Shown here: in pieces, positions 1 to 10,253 of the stretch
How positions within the stretch are numbered: position 1 is the first letter of the stretch
How the letters are laid out: every line of letters starts with the position of its first letter
NCBI RefSeq assembly: GCF_902712875.1
Contig: NZ_LR743509.1
Coordinates: 1 to 64,000 of the forward strand
Origin: Hyphomicrobium sp. ghe19
Lineage (GTDB): Bacteria > Pseudomonadota > Alphaproteobacteria > Rhizobiales > Hyphomicrobiaceae
DNA length: 64,000 nucleotides
Reading direction: 5' to 3'
Notes under the pieces: model-generated
What the model was told of the DNA's origin: nothing
Databases searched by the model: none
What the model saw: only the letters and a program-made list of their open reading frames with translations
Program-made: the position numbers and the translations under genes

Positions 1-1521
1 ATGCAGGCAGCACAAAAAGCAGAATCTCAGGATGTCGGTAGCGGACAGGGCGCCGAGTCTCCGACGAGCGCGGTAGAGGGCCGCGGTCAGAAGGTTCGTG
101 CGATGCTGAAGGTTCAGCTCGGCGACGAGGTCTATTCGAGCTGGTTCAAGAGCTTGGAATTCGAAAGCTTCGACGGGCGGATCGTCAAGGTTTCGGTGCC
201 TGTGAAATTCGTCCGCAACTGGATTCAAGAACATTATTCCGATCATCTGCTGCACTGCTCGCGCATAGAGTTCGCGACCGTCGAACGCGTCGAAGTGGTT
301 TGGCGCCAGCCGGGCGCGGTTGCGCAGCGACCGGGCGAGGTGCGTTCTCAAGACGCGAACCATGCGGTGATTGCAGCGACGCCTCCGCCGGCTGCCCACA
401 CCGATCTTCCGCAGCGTCCCGCGGCTTTGCGCGCGCCGGTGCTTCCGGTGCAGAGAACGTCGGCTGGCGGCCTCGAAGGCTCGCCGCTCGACCCGCGCTA
501 TACATTCGACAGTTTCGTCGTCGGCGCCTCGAACCGCATGGCGCATGCGGGCGCGACGCAGGTCGCGGAAACGGTTCTTTCCGGCGCACCGGGATACAAT
601 CCGCTCTATATTCACTCGCAGGTCGGCCTTGGCAAAAGCCACCTTCTTCACGCCATCGCCTGGGAAGTGAAGAAGCGCGCGCCGAACGCTCAGGTACTGT
701 ATCTGACGGCGGAACGCTTCCGCTATCAGTTCGTCGAGGCTCTCCGCTCGTCCGATCCGTTGGCTTTCAAGGAGCGGTTCCGCAACATCAACATGTTGCT
801 GATCGACGACCTCGAATTCCTGCAGGGCGAACGTACGGAGCAGGAGTTCGATCACATCATCAACGCGCTGCTCGACGGCGGCAAACAGGTCGTCGTCGCG
901 TCGGCACGGGCTCCCAATCAGATCGAGCGCCTCAACGAACGCATGCGTTCGCGCCTGCAGCGCGGCCTCGTTACCGAGCTTCAATCGCTCGATCACGAGC
1001 TGCGGCTCAAGGTGCTGGACAAGCGGCTCGCCGAGAAGCGTGCGGCGGACCCGTCGTTCTCGCTGTCGCGGGATGTCGTCGATCTTCTGGCGCTGAGGCT
1101 TACGGAGAACGGCCGCGAGCTCGAGGGTGCTGTCACGCGCCTTTATGCAACGTGGCAGTATATGCGGACGCCGATCACGCTCGATATCGCCGAGACCGTC
1201 ATTCGCGATCTCGTGCAGAATCTCGAGCCGCGCCGGATCAAGATCGAAGACATTCTGCGGATCATTTCGCGGCATTACGGTGTGTCGAAGGGCGATCTCC
1301 TGTCGCAGAGGCGTCATCGTTCCGTCGTCTGGCCGCGCCAGATCGGAATGTATCTCGCCAAGCATCTGACGGCACGGTCGCTCCCGGAAATCGGACGCCG
1401 TTTCGGTGGCCGCGACCACACGACCGTTTTGCATGCGATCCGCAAAATCGAGGGCGAAATCAGCAAGAATCCGAACCTCGGAGACGAGCTTGAGGAGCTG
1501 AAGAGGCTTCTCAACCACTGA
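1..1521 (+). CDS. dnaA: Chromosomal replication initiator DnaA
   Basis: DnaA binds origin DnaA boxes and melts the origin in its ATP form. The 506-residue protein shows the expected order: N-terminal interaction domain (about 30-100), a variable Ala/Pro/Gln-rich linker (about 105-160), an AAA+ core with Walker A GLGKS near 209 and acidic IDDLEF near 267, and a C-terminal DNA-binding domain with the signature GRDHTTVLHAI near 470. The window opens exactly on its ATG, as expected when a chromosome is numbered from dnaA, so an upstream start cannot be tested. The roughly 30-residue tail before the conserved region is low complexity. Family assignment is secure. Confidence 0.98.
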   Translation: MQAAQKAESQDVGSGQGAESPTSAVEGRGQKVRAMLKVQLGDEVYSSWFKSLEFESFDGRIVKVSVPVKFVRNWIQEHYSDHLLHCSRIEFATVERVEVVWRQPGAVAQRPGEVRSQDANHAVIAATPPPAAHTDLPQRPAALRAPVLPVQRTSAGGLEGSPLDPRYTFDSFVVGASNRMAHAGATQVAETVLSGAPGYNPLYIHSQVGLGKSHLLHAIAWEVKKRAPNAQVLYLTAERFRYQFVEALRSSDPLAFKERFRNINMLLIDDLEFLQGERTEQEFDHIINALLDGGKQVVVASARAPNQIERLNERMRSRLQRGLVTELQSLDHELRLKVLDKRLAEKRAADPSFSLSRDVVDLLALRLTENGRELEGAVTRLYATWQYMRTPITLDIAETVIRDLVQNLEPRRIKIEDILRIISRHYGVSKGDLLSQRRHRSVVWPRQIGMYLAKHLTARSLPEIGRRFGGRDHTTVLHAIRKIEGEISKNPNLGDELEELKRLLNH

Positions 1522-1557
1522 CCGCAAAGTCACCCCTTGCGGCCTGATGCGACGAAG

Positions 1558-1600
1558 GGCCGGCACACCAACCCCCTGGAGTGCCGGCCTCGCCGTTTTT
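1558..1600 (+). terminator. Terminator-like hairpin after dnaA
   Basis: A 9-bp perfect stem (GGCCGGCAC at 1558-1566 with GTGCCGGCC at 1581-1589) has a 14-nt loop and is followed after five bases by GTTTTT. It lies about 40 nt past the dnaA stop, so it probably ends or attenuates dnaA transcription before dnaN. The gap between stem and T tract makes it a weak intrinsic terminator. Confidence 0.5.
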
Positions 1601-1872
1601 GGCCTGCAAAAGGCCGCGCGGCGGGGGGGCCTGGCCGGTTGAGCGGCCATTCTCTGGCCTGTCTCTGGTCCGTATCCGGGCGGTTCTTTGGCCGGTTCTC
1701 GGCTGGCCAATACATCTTGCTTGAAAAGATGCCATCTTTCGGCTCTGATCCTGCTCCGCGGGCGATTCCGTTCAAGGGGAAGCTTCGGGCCAACCGTTCT
1801 TTGCGCGTGACGCCACGGCGGTTTCAGGCCGCCATTCCACGCGCAATTTCATAGTCAATGCTGAGGATAGAT
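1601..1872. other. dnaA-dnaN intergenic region
   Basis: No gene is seen. The first half is rich in TGGCC/GGCCGG words (about five between 1628 and 1710) and holds a small GGCC-N7-GGCC hairpin at 1601-1615. I find no TTATCCACA-type DnaA box and no AT-rich unwinding element, so I do not call an origin. The dnaN promoter presumably lies in the second half but no convincing -35/-10 pair was found. Confidence 0.4.
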
Positions 1873-2991
1873 ATGCGTCTCGAGATCGAACGTGGGGAAC
1901 TCTTGAAGGCGCTAAGCCACGTTACGAGCGTCGTCGAACGCCGCACGACGATACCGATCCTTTCGAACATCATGCTGAAAGCGACCGGCGACGTTCTGAT
2001 GTTCAAGGCGACGGACCTCGAGCGCGAGGTCAGCGAGAGCGTCAGCGCGAAAGTTGCGACGCCCGGTACGCTCACGGTTCCTGCACACGTTTTGCACGAC
2101 ATCGTGCGTAAGCTTCCGGATGGCGCCGAGATCGAGATGAAGCGCGACGGCGACAAGGAGCGCCTGACGATCACGTCGGGTCATTCGCGTTTCAGCCTGC
2201 AGATGTTGTCGGCCGACGACTTCCCGGATCTGGCGGTCGGCGAGATCGGCCATGAGTTCACGATCGAAGCTGGAGACTTGAAGCGGCTGATCGACAAGAC
2301 GCGCTTCGCGATCTCGACGGAAGAAACGCGCTACTACCTCAACGGCATCTATCTGCATCCGGCCGAGACCAACGGCACCAAGACGCTGCGCGCGGTCGCG
2401 ACCGACGGTCACCGCCTCGCGCAGGTGGAGCTGCCTTTGCCGAAGGGCGCGGAAGGCATGCCGGGCGTTATCGTACCGCGGAAGACGGTGCACGAGCTTG
2501 CGCGGCTTCTCGAAGACACGAGCGCGAAAGTCAAAGTCGGCGTTTCGCAGACGAAGGTCAGGTTCGAGATCGGGCCGGTCGTTTTGACGTCGAAGCTGAT
2601 CGACGGCACGTTCCCCGATTACGGCCGCGTCATTCCGCACAACAACGACAAGGAAATGAAAGTCCCGAACGCATCGTTCAAGAGCGCGGTCGACCGCGTG
2701 TCGACGATTGCGAGCGAACGCGGGCGCGCCGTCAAGCTCAACGTCGGCAAGGACAAGCTGATCCTGACGGTGAACAATCCGGAAGGCGGCAGCGCGACGG
2801 AAGAGATTTCCGTCGGCTATTCGTCCGGTCCGCTCGAGATCGGCTTCAACGCGCGCTATCTGCTCGACATCGCCGATCAGCTCGAGAGCGAAGATGCGCG
2901 GTTTCTGCTCGCCGATCCCGGCTCGCCGACGATGGTGCGCGACGGCGGCGACGGCAGCGCGCTTTATGTGCTCATGCCGATGCGGGTGTAG
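1873..2991 (+). CDS. dnaN: DNA polymerase III sliding clamp (beta)
   Basis: The beta clamp encircles DNA and tethers DNA polymerase III. The 372-residue product matches the usual clamp length and has the N-terminal ERGELLKAL...VVERRTTIPIL block, a mid-protein TDGHRLA segment near residue 180 and the C-terminal VLMPMRV ending that closes the third clamp domain. An ATG at 1858 is also in frame, but the ATG at 1873 is preferred: GAGG at 1863-1866 sits 6 nt before it, and MRLEIERG matches the usual clamp N terminus. It lies between dnaA and recF in the classic order. Confidence 0.97.
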   Translation: MRLEIERGELLKALSHVTSVVERRTTIPILSNIMLKATGDVLMFKATDLEREVSESVSAKVATPGTLTVPAHVLHDIVRKLPDGAEIEMKRDGDKERLTITSGHSRFSLQMLSADDFPDLAVGEIGHEFTIEAGDLKRLIDKTRFAISTEETRYYLNGIYLHPAETNGTKTLRAVATDGHRLAQVELPLPKGAEGMPGVIVPRKTVHELARLLEDTSAKVKVGVSQTKVRFEIGPVVLTSKLIDGTFPDYGRVIPHNNDKEMKVPNASFKSAVDRVSTIASERGRAVKLNVGKDKLILTVNNPEGGSATEEISVGYSSGPLEIGFNARYLLDIADQLESEDARFLLADPGSPTMVRDGGDGSALYVLMPMRV

Positions 2992-3010
2992 GCAGGGGTC
3001 CGCCGCTCGA

Positions 3011-3097
3011 TTTCTCCTCCCCGACGGGGAGGGGTTAGGGTGGGGTGACGATCAGTTCCGTCTCCCCATTTCTGCACTCAATTGGGAGAGGGGTAGA
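3011..3097. repeat. G/C-rich palindromic repeat, left of DUF559 gene
   Basis: Two linked hairpin units follow dnaN: CCTCCCC-GAC-GGGGAGG (3016-3032) running into GGTTAGGGTGGGGTGAC, and a TCTCCC...GGGAGA unit at 3061-3089. The same GGGGAGGGGTTAGGGTGGGG-type words occur in inverted orientation at 3501-3541 and again inside pbpC at 51.2-51.5 kb, marking a dispersed intergenic repeat family. Confidence 0.7.
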
Positions 3098-3121
3098 CCC
3101 AGATCAGATGTCTCGTGCCGT

Positions 3122-3466
3122 TTATGTGGCGAGTATTTGATCCAAAACGCCGTCGACGTTTTCGCAGATATCATTGTTGTGAACGCGGACAACTTTGTAA
3201 CCGAGCGCCATCAACGTTTGTGTGCGCTTAGAATCGTGGGCGAGTTCGGACGGCGTATCGTGCGTGCCGCCATCAATTTCCACGATCGAGCGCGCATCGC
3301 GGCAAGCAAAGTCGACGTAATAATTTTCAATCGGGAATTGCCGAACGAATTTGACCCCCCCGAGCCGCCGGTCGCGCAAGTGGAACCAGAGCTTGTCTTT
3401 GGCCGCTGTCGCGTTTGATCGAAGGACGCGGGCACGGTTTGCTTTCCATGGTTGCGTCCCGCGCAT
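3122..3466 (-). CDS. DUF559 endonuclease-like protein
   Basis: A 114-residue protein of the DUF559 family, related in fold to very-short-patch-repair (Vsr) endonucleases. Visible hallmarks are AKDKLWFHLRDRRLGGVKFVRQ, then YYVDFACRD and VEIDGGTH (the D...E-x-D restriction-nuclease-like core near residues 58-72), and a C-terminal RVHNNDI. The ATG at 3466 is chosen because GGGGGAG lies 6 nt upstream; a longer frame to 3508 would run into the adjacent repeat. It reads against the dnaN-recF direction and splits that block. The biological substrate of DUF559 proteins is not established; nuclease activity is inferred from fold family. Confidence 0.85.
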   Translation of the reverse strand: MRGTQPWKANRARVLRSNATAAKDKLWFHLRDRRLGGVKFVRQFPIENYYVDFACRDARSIVEIDGGTHDTPSELAHDSKRTQTLMALGYKVVRVHNNDICENVDGVLDQILAT

Positions 3467-3500
3467 TCTGGCTCCCCCTGTCAAAATTGAAGTTGTGCCG

Positions 3501-3541
3501 CCCCTCACCCTAACCCTGTCCCCGCCCGGACGGGGAGAGGG
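3501..3541. repeat. G/C-rich palindromic repeat, right of DUF559 gene
   Basis: CCCCTCACCCTAACCC followed by TCCCCG...CGGGGAGAGGG forms a hairpin and is the reverse complement of the repeat type at 3016-3050. Together they bracket the DUF559 gene as inverted repeats. Confidence 0.7.
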
Positions 3542-3591
3542 AATGATCGAGAAATATTTCAGAATCTCGCGAGTGGTGATAAGCGCTGCCG

Positions 3592-4773
3592 ATGATATCG
3601 ATGCTTAATTCCCTGTGGGTCGAGCGGCTGACGCTGACGAATTTTCGCAGCTATGTTTCGGCCAGCGTTGCGACCGACGCGGGGCCGCAGGTGATCGTTG
3701 GCGCGAACGGGTCGGGCAAGACCAATCTGCTCGAAGCGTTGTCGCTGCTTTCGCCGGGCACGGGCTTGCGGCGCGTGCCGTTCATTGAATTGGCGCGCGC
3801 TGGGGGCGACGGCGGTTTCGCGATTGCGGCGCATGCGCATACGCTCGCGGGTCCGGCGGATATCGGCACTGGGTTGGCGGCGGGCTCCCAGACGAGCGCG
3901 CGGGCAGAGGGTTCAGGACGAACCGGCCGCATCGTTCGTATCGATGGCTCGGCGCAGTCCGGTTCCGGCATTCTTGCCGACTATCTCGAAATCGTCTGGG
4001 TGACACCGGCGATGGACGGGCTTTTCACGGGGCCGGCTTCCGAGCGGCGGCGTTTTCTCGACCGCTTGATCCTGTGCTTCGATCACAGCTACCGGACGAT
4101 CGCCGGGCGGTTCGAGCGGGCGATGACGAGCCGCAACCGCCTGCTTGCCGACGGCGTGCGCGACAACGCGCAGCTTTCCGGCTTCGAGCAGGTGATGGCG
4201 GAGACGGGTGTCGCGGTTGCGGCTGCCCGGCTCGAAGCTGTGGCGGCGATGGCTGCAATCGTCGAGACGCGGCGCGAGCGCGATCCAAATTCCGCGTTTC
4301 CGTGGTCGTCGTTCCGGCTCGTCGGAACCATCGAGGACGATCTCAAGCGTCTTTCGGCCGTCGAGGCGGAAGATGCCTATGCGCGAACGCTCCGCGAAAC
4401 GCGCGAACGCGACCGTGCGGCGAGCCGTACGCTCGATGGGCCGCATCGTTCCGATCTGATCGTCGAGCACGGTCCGAAGGCGCTCGAAGCGCGTCAGTGT
4501 TCGACTGGCGAGCAGAAGGCTCTACTTCTCGGGCTCGTGCTCGCGCACGCGGAGCTTCTGACGGAGCGGCAGGAGGGGGCCGCGCCCATTCTCCTCCTCG
4601 ATGAAATCACGGCGCATCTCGACGTCCACCGGAGGGGTGCGTTGTTTGCGGAAATTCTCCGGCTTGGAGCGCAAGCCTGGATGACCGGGACGGACGCGGA
4701 AGCGTTCTCGGCGCTGCGGGAAAAGGCACGATTCTGGGGGGTGGAAGAGGGAAAGATCGGGGCCCTTCGTTAA
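3592..4773 (+). CDS. recF: DNA replication/repair protein RecF
   Basis: RecF is an SMC-like ATPase that loads RecA at gapped DNA with RecO and RecR. The 393-residue protein has Walker A GANGSGKTN at about 37-45, the ABC signature STGEQKALLLGL near 304 and Walker B PILLLDEITAHLD near 332, plus the N-terminal LTLTNFRSY characteristic of the family. An in-frame ATG three codons later (3601) is an equally possible start. It precedes gyrB, as in many alphaproteobacteria, but is separated from dnaN by the DUF559 insertion. Confidence 0.95.
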   Translation: MISMLNSLWVERLTLTNFRSYVSASVATDAGPQVIVGANGSGKTNLLEALSLLSPGTGLRRVPFIELARAGGDGGFAIAAHAHTLAGPADIGTGLAAGSQTSARAEGSGRTGRIVRIDGSAQSGSGILADYLEIVWVTPAMDGLFTGPASERRRFLDRLILCFDHSYRTIAGRFERAMTSRNRLLADGVRDNAQLSGFEQVMAETGVAVAAARLEAVAAMAAIVETRRERDPNSAFPWSSFRLVGTIEDDLKRLSAVEAEDAYARTLRETRERDRAASRTLDGPHRSDLIVEHGPKALEARQCSTGEQKALLLGLVLAHAELLTERQEGAAPILLLDEITAHLDVHRRGALFAEILRLGAQAWMTGTDAEAFSALREKARFWGVEEGKIGALR

Positions 4774-4820
4774 GTCCGCCGATCGGGACAAACGGCCACA
4801 TCCAAAACACTGTAAAACAA

Positions 4821-4883
4821 GGGCTTTTCGGCCTCGATTTATGACGATTTTTTAGGGCTTTTCGGGGCGGTTTGTGCTATAAA
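4821..4883 (+). promoter_or_regulatory. Probable gyrB promoter region with direct repeat
   Basis: The 147-nt recF-gyrB gap holds an exact direct repeat GGGCTTTTCGG at 4821-4831 and 4855-4865 (34-nt period, about three helical turns). A -10-like TATAAA lies at 4878-4883, about 37 nt before the gyrB ATG; no good -35 matches it. The repeat could bind an activator or repressor; this is inference. Confidence 0.4.
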
Positions 4884-4908
4884 AACGGACCATAATTCCG
4901 TCCGCTGA

Positions 4909-7374
<2,466 letters not shown>

Positions 7375-7646
7375 GGATACCGGCGCCCGCGCTGTGCGGC
7401 GCCAAGCAAACTTTCCGGATGGAAATTGCCTCTGGATCCCGGCTCGCTTTGTGCGGCCGGGATGGGACTAGCGAGGCCCCCTCACACACCTGTAATCCTC
7501 GGGCTTGTCCCGAGGATCCATCGTTCCGCATCGACGGTGCCCGCTGCCCGATGGATCCTCGGCATGAAGCCGAGGATGACAGTGGGTAGATGCGCCCTGG
7601 GTCCGGCTTGTCGCTGCGCGGCGGCCGGGATGACAAGAGGTTACTC
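7375..7646. other. gyrB-DUF4112 intergenic region, repeat-filled
   Basis: This 272-nt gap between convergent genes contains no gene. It is largely dispersed repeat: a GGATCCCGGC...GCCGGGAT inverted pair near 7433-7464, the long element at 7494-7580 and another GCCGGGATGAC end near 7622-7632. Confidence 0.6.
7494..7580. repeat. Dispersed palindromic repeat, copy 1
   Basis: The element has two hairpin ends, CCTCGGGCTTGTCCCGAGG and CCTCGGCATGAAGCCGAGG, facing each other through GGATCCATCG / CGATGGATCC, so the whole unit can fold into one long stem with hairpin tips. Closely similar copies occur at 39394-39478 and 57190-57272; the variable centre differs while both ends are conserved. Confidence 0.8.
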
Positions 7647-8117
7647 TCAGCTGACGGTGTAGGTCGCATCGATGGTCGGGCGGCGACCGTACCGAGCACT
7701 GTGCTTATCGGCGTGACGCTTCAGCAGTGCGACGTTCTTCAGGTTCGATTTGTAGGCAACGTCGAACATATCGCCGAAAATGGGGATGCTGCCGACAGCG
7801 GTATCGAGCGCGGTATTCATCGCCATGCGGGCGATCAGCCAGCGTGGCGCGCCGAGGCGGCGCGCTTCCCAGATGATGTAGCTCGCGATCGCCCCTGAAA
7901 TCGCATCGCCGATGACGGGAATGAGGCCGAGAACGGCGTCGATACCCATGACGACACTGGTGCCCGGAATGCGGATGGCGCTGTCGAGGACCTTTGCCAA
8001 GGCTTCGATGCGCGCGAAGCTTTCGTCGAAATCACCCGCCGGAAGGGAGCCTGCGAATTCCTCTTCGAAGCGGCTTCGGTCCATTCGTTCGAACATTGTC
8101 GACATCGGCTCCGCCAT
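7647..8117 (-). CDS. DUF4112 domain protein
   Basis: A 156-residue protein with the DUF4112 pattern: IPGTSVVMGIDAVLGLIPVIGD followed by ASYIIWEARRLG and a second GSIPIFGDMFD repeat. The two GxIPxxGD motifs lie in hydrophobic stretches typical of a small membrane-associated protein. The ATG at 8117 is preceded by TTGGAGAC. Function of the family is unknown. It lies convergent to gyrB and downstream of the antiporter, on the same strand. Confidence 0.8.
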   Translation of the reverse strand: MAEPMSTMFERMDRSRFEEEFAGSLPAGDFDESFARIEALAKVLDSAIRIPGTSVVMGIDAVLGLIPVIGDAISGAIASYIIWEARRLGAPRWLIARMAMNTALDTAVGSIPIFGDMFDVAYKSNLKNVALLKRHADKHSARYGRRPTIDATYTVS

Positions 8118-8200
8118 TGCGTCTCCAATCGGAAACGTGATGTGGGATCGACAAGTTCCGGCACAAGACCTGCGGCGGTGCGCGCGCGCTCGATGAGCGC

Positions 8201-9991
8201 TCAGCTAGAGCGCTTCCGCGGAAATGCGCGCGTCTCGGTTCCCGCCTTTTTGGCCGCACTCTGAAGCTCAGTGCGGAACTCATCGCGCTTCTCGTGAATG
8301 GAGGCGATGACGGGGCCTGTCGGAACGCCGAGACCGACGAGGGCTGCCTCCGAGAGCTGGAGGCTCGCCTCGATTGTTTCCGGCACGGCATCGTTGACGC
8401 CGATTTCGTAGAGATGGCGCGCGTGGTTTGCGTCCTTGGCGCGTGCGACGATGAGCAAATTCGGGTGACTTTTGCGCAAAGACTTCACGATGGCGTCGAT
8501 CTCGCTTTCCTTATGGATCGTGATGATCGCCGCCTTGGCCGTATCGAGGCCGCAGTGCTCGAGGAATTCCGCGTACGTCACGTCGCCGTAGTACACGGGC
8601 TTGCCCTCGCGCCTCGCATTGGCGACGAGATTTGGTGCGCGGTCGACGGCGATGTAGGAGACTCTGTGCTCGGTCAGCATGTCGCCGATCAATTGTCCGA
8701 CGCGGCCGTAACCGACGACGAGAGCTTTGACGCTGCCGTCGCTGACGGGCGTCACGGTCAATTCCGGATCGATCTTCGGCGCTGGGACGTACCGTTTGGC
8801 GAACTTGCGGCCAAGCTTGGCGCACGCAGGTATCAACGCCATCGTGATCGATACGGCGGTGAGCAGGATACTCATCAACTCTTGATTGATAAGTTGCGAC
8901 GCGTGCGCGAGCGTCAGGATCACGAAGGCGAATTCACCGCCGGGCGCCAGCAGCAGGGCCGATTCAATAGAAGCCGATTTCGAGACGCTGAAGAGGCGGG
9001 CCAATACGTAGATGATGACCGCCTGCAGTCCGAGCAGGCCGACGGTCGTCGCGAGGATCGCGGCCGGCTCGGCTATCAGCGATTGAATGTCGAGCTGTGA
9101 GCCAACTGAAAAGAAGAACACGCCGAGTAGCAGCGATTTGATCGGCTCGATGGTCGCTTGCACGGCTCTGCGGTATTCGGTTTCCGCGAGGATGAGTCCG
9201 GCGACGAACGCTCCGAGTGCCAGGGACAGACCGGCGGCGGCCGTTATGAAGGCCGTGCTGACCGCGACGAACAGGGTGGCGGCGATGAAAAGGTCGGCGT
9301 TATGCGTCTGAGCTACAAGGCGGAATAGGGGCTGAAGCAGAAAACGGCCGACGCCGACGATCGCGATCAGCGCGATGGCTGCTTGTGCGAGCGCGGTCAG
9401 AATTTTGGTGACGATCGACACGTCATTTCCCGGCTCGAGAATGCCGACAAGGATGAGGATCGGGACGACCGCGAGATCCTGAAAGAGGAGGATCGAGAAG
9501 GTGGTTCTTCCGACAGACGTCGCGAGCCGCTTTTGGGAGGCAAGCAACTCGATGACGATGGCCGTCGAGGACAGGCAGAGGGCGGCACCGATAACGAGCG
9601 CAATGGCCGGAGGCTGGCCGAGCGCATAGGCAACCAGACCGATGAGGGCTGCCGAGACGACGACCTGAGAACCGCCGAGGCCGAACACCAAGCGCCGCAT
9701 CGTCGAGAGACGTTCGAAGGAAAGCTCGAGACCGATGATGAAGAGAAGGAAAACGACGCCCCACTCTGCAAATTTCGATAATCGTTCGGGGTCGGTAATC
9801 GTCAGATAGGAAAGCTGAGGCAGGTGGGGGACAAGGGCTCCGAGGCCGCCTGGGCTCAAGAATGCGCCGGTCAGAAGAAAAGCAAGAACCGTACTGACGC
9901 CGAAGCGGTGCAAGACGGGAACGACGACACCAGCAGTGCCGAGAACTAAAAGCGTATCCTTGTAACTAGCCAGATCGACCGGAACGGACAT
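8201..9991 (-). CDS. CPA2-family monovalent cation:proton antiporter (YbaL/KefB-like)
   Basis: An inner-membrane K+(Na+)/H+ antiporter of the CPA2 family with a cytosolic regulatory domain. Residues about 1-400 form roughly 12 hydrophobic segments, including GLELSFERL and the helix-breaking ALCLSSTAIVIELL typical of the ion path. A TrkA-N nucleotide-binding Rossmann domain follows (ALVVGYGRVGQLIGDML near 425). The ATG at 9991 is chosen over an ATG at 10045 because AAGGAGAA lies just before it and SVPVDLASYKDTLLVLG matches a natural N terminus. Ligand (K+ or Na+, NAD(H) or glutathione) cannot be read from the sequence. Confidence 0.9.
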   Translation of the reverse strand: MSVPVDLASYKDTLLVLGTAGVVVPVLHRFGVSTVLAFLLTGAFLSPGGLGALVPHLPQLSYLTITDPERLSKFAEWGVVFLLFIIGLELSFERLSTMRRLVFGLGGSQVVVSAALIGLVAYALGQPPAIALVIGAALCLSSTAIVIELLASQKRLATSVGRTTFSILLFQDLAVVPILILVGILEPGNDVSIVTKILTALAQAAIALIAIVGVGRFLLQPLFRLVAQTHNADLFIAATLFVAVSTAFITAAAGLSLALGAFVAGLILAETEYRRAVQATIEPIKSLLLGVFFFSVGSQLDIQSLIAEPAAILATTVGLLGLQAVIIYVLARLFSVSKSASIESALLLAPGGEFAFVILTLAHASQLINQELMSILLTAVSITMALIPACAKLGRKFAKRYVPAPKIDPELTVTPVSDGSVKALVVGYGRVGQLIGDMLTEHRVSYIAVDRAPNLVANARREGKPVYYGDVTYAEFLEHCGLDTAKAAIITIHKESEIDAIVKSLRKSHPNLLIVARAKDANHARHLYEIGVNDAVPETIEASLQLSEAALVGLGVPTGPVIASIHEKRDEFRTELQSAAKKAGTETRAFPRKRSS

Positions 9992-10253
9992 CGATTCTCC
10001 TTGTTGAGTCACGCCACTATGGCGGTCCGCGAAGTCAGATTCCACAGGTCATATTATTTCTGTTCGCCCGCGTTGCTCATTTGCAGTGTCTACAACTCAC
10101 TCAGCGGATGAGTTCGGACTTCGGCCGATGACGCGGCGTTTAACGCGACCTTAGCCATCGTCCGATAACAATGAGCGGAATTATCCCGCTACCCTTTTCA
10201 GATCAGGCTTTTCAGAGGCTGGACGGCGAAGGGACCAACTCCGCCTTCGAGGT

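Noticed and set aside
1522..1872. Possible oriC between dnaA and dnaN
   Set aside because: No DnaA-box cluster or AT-rich unwinding element found by eye.
7494..7580. Possible CRISPR because of repeated hairpins
   Set aside because: Copies are tens of kilobases apart with no regular spacing, spacers or cas genes.
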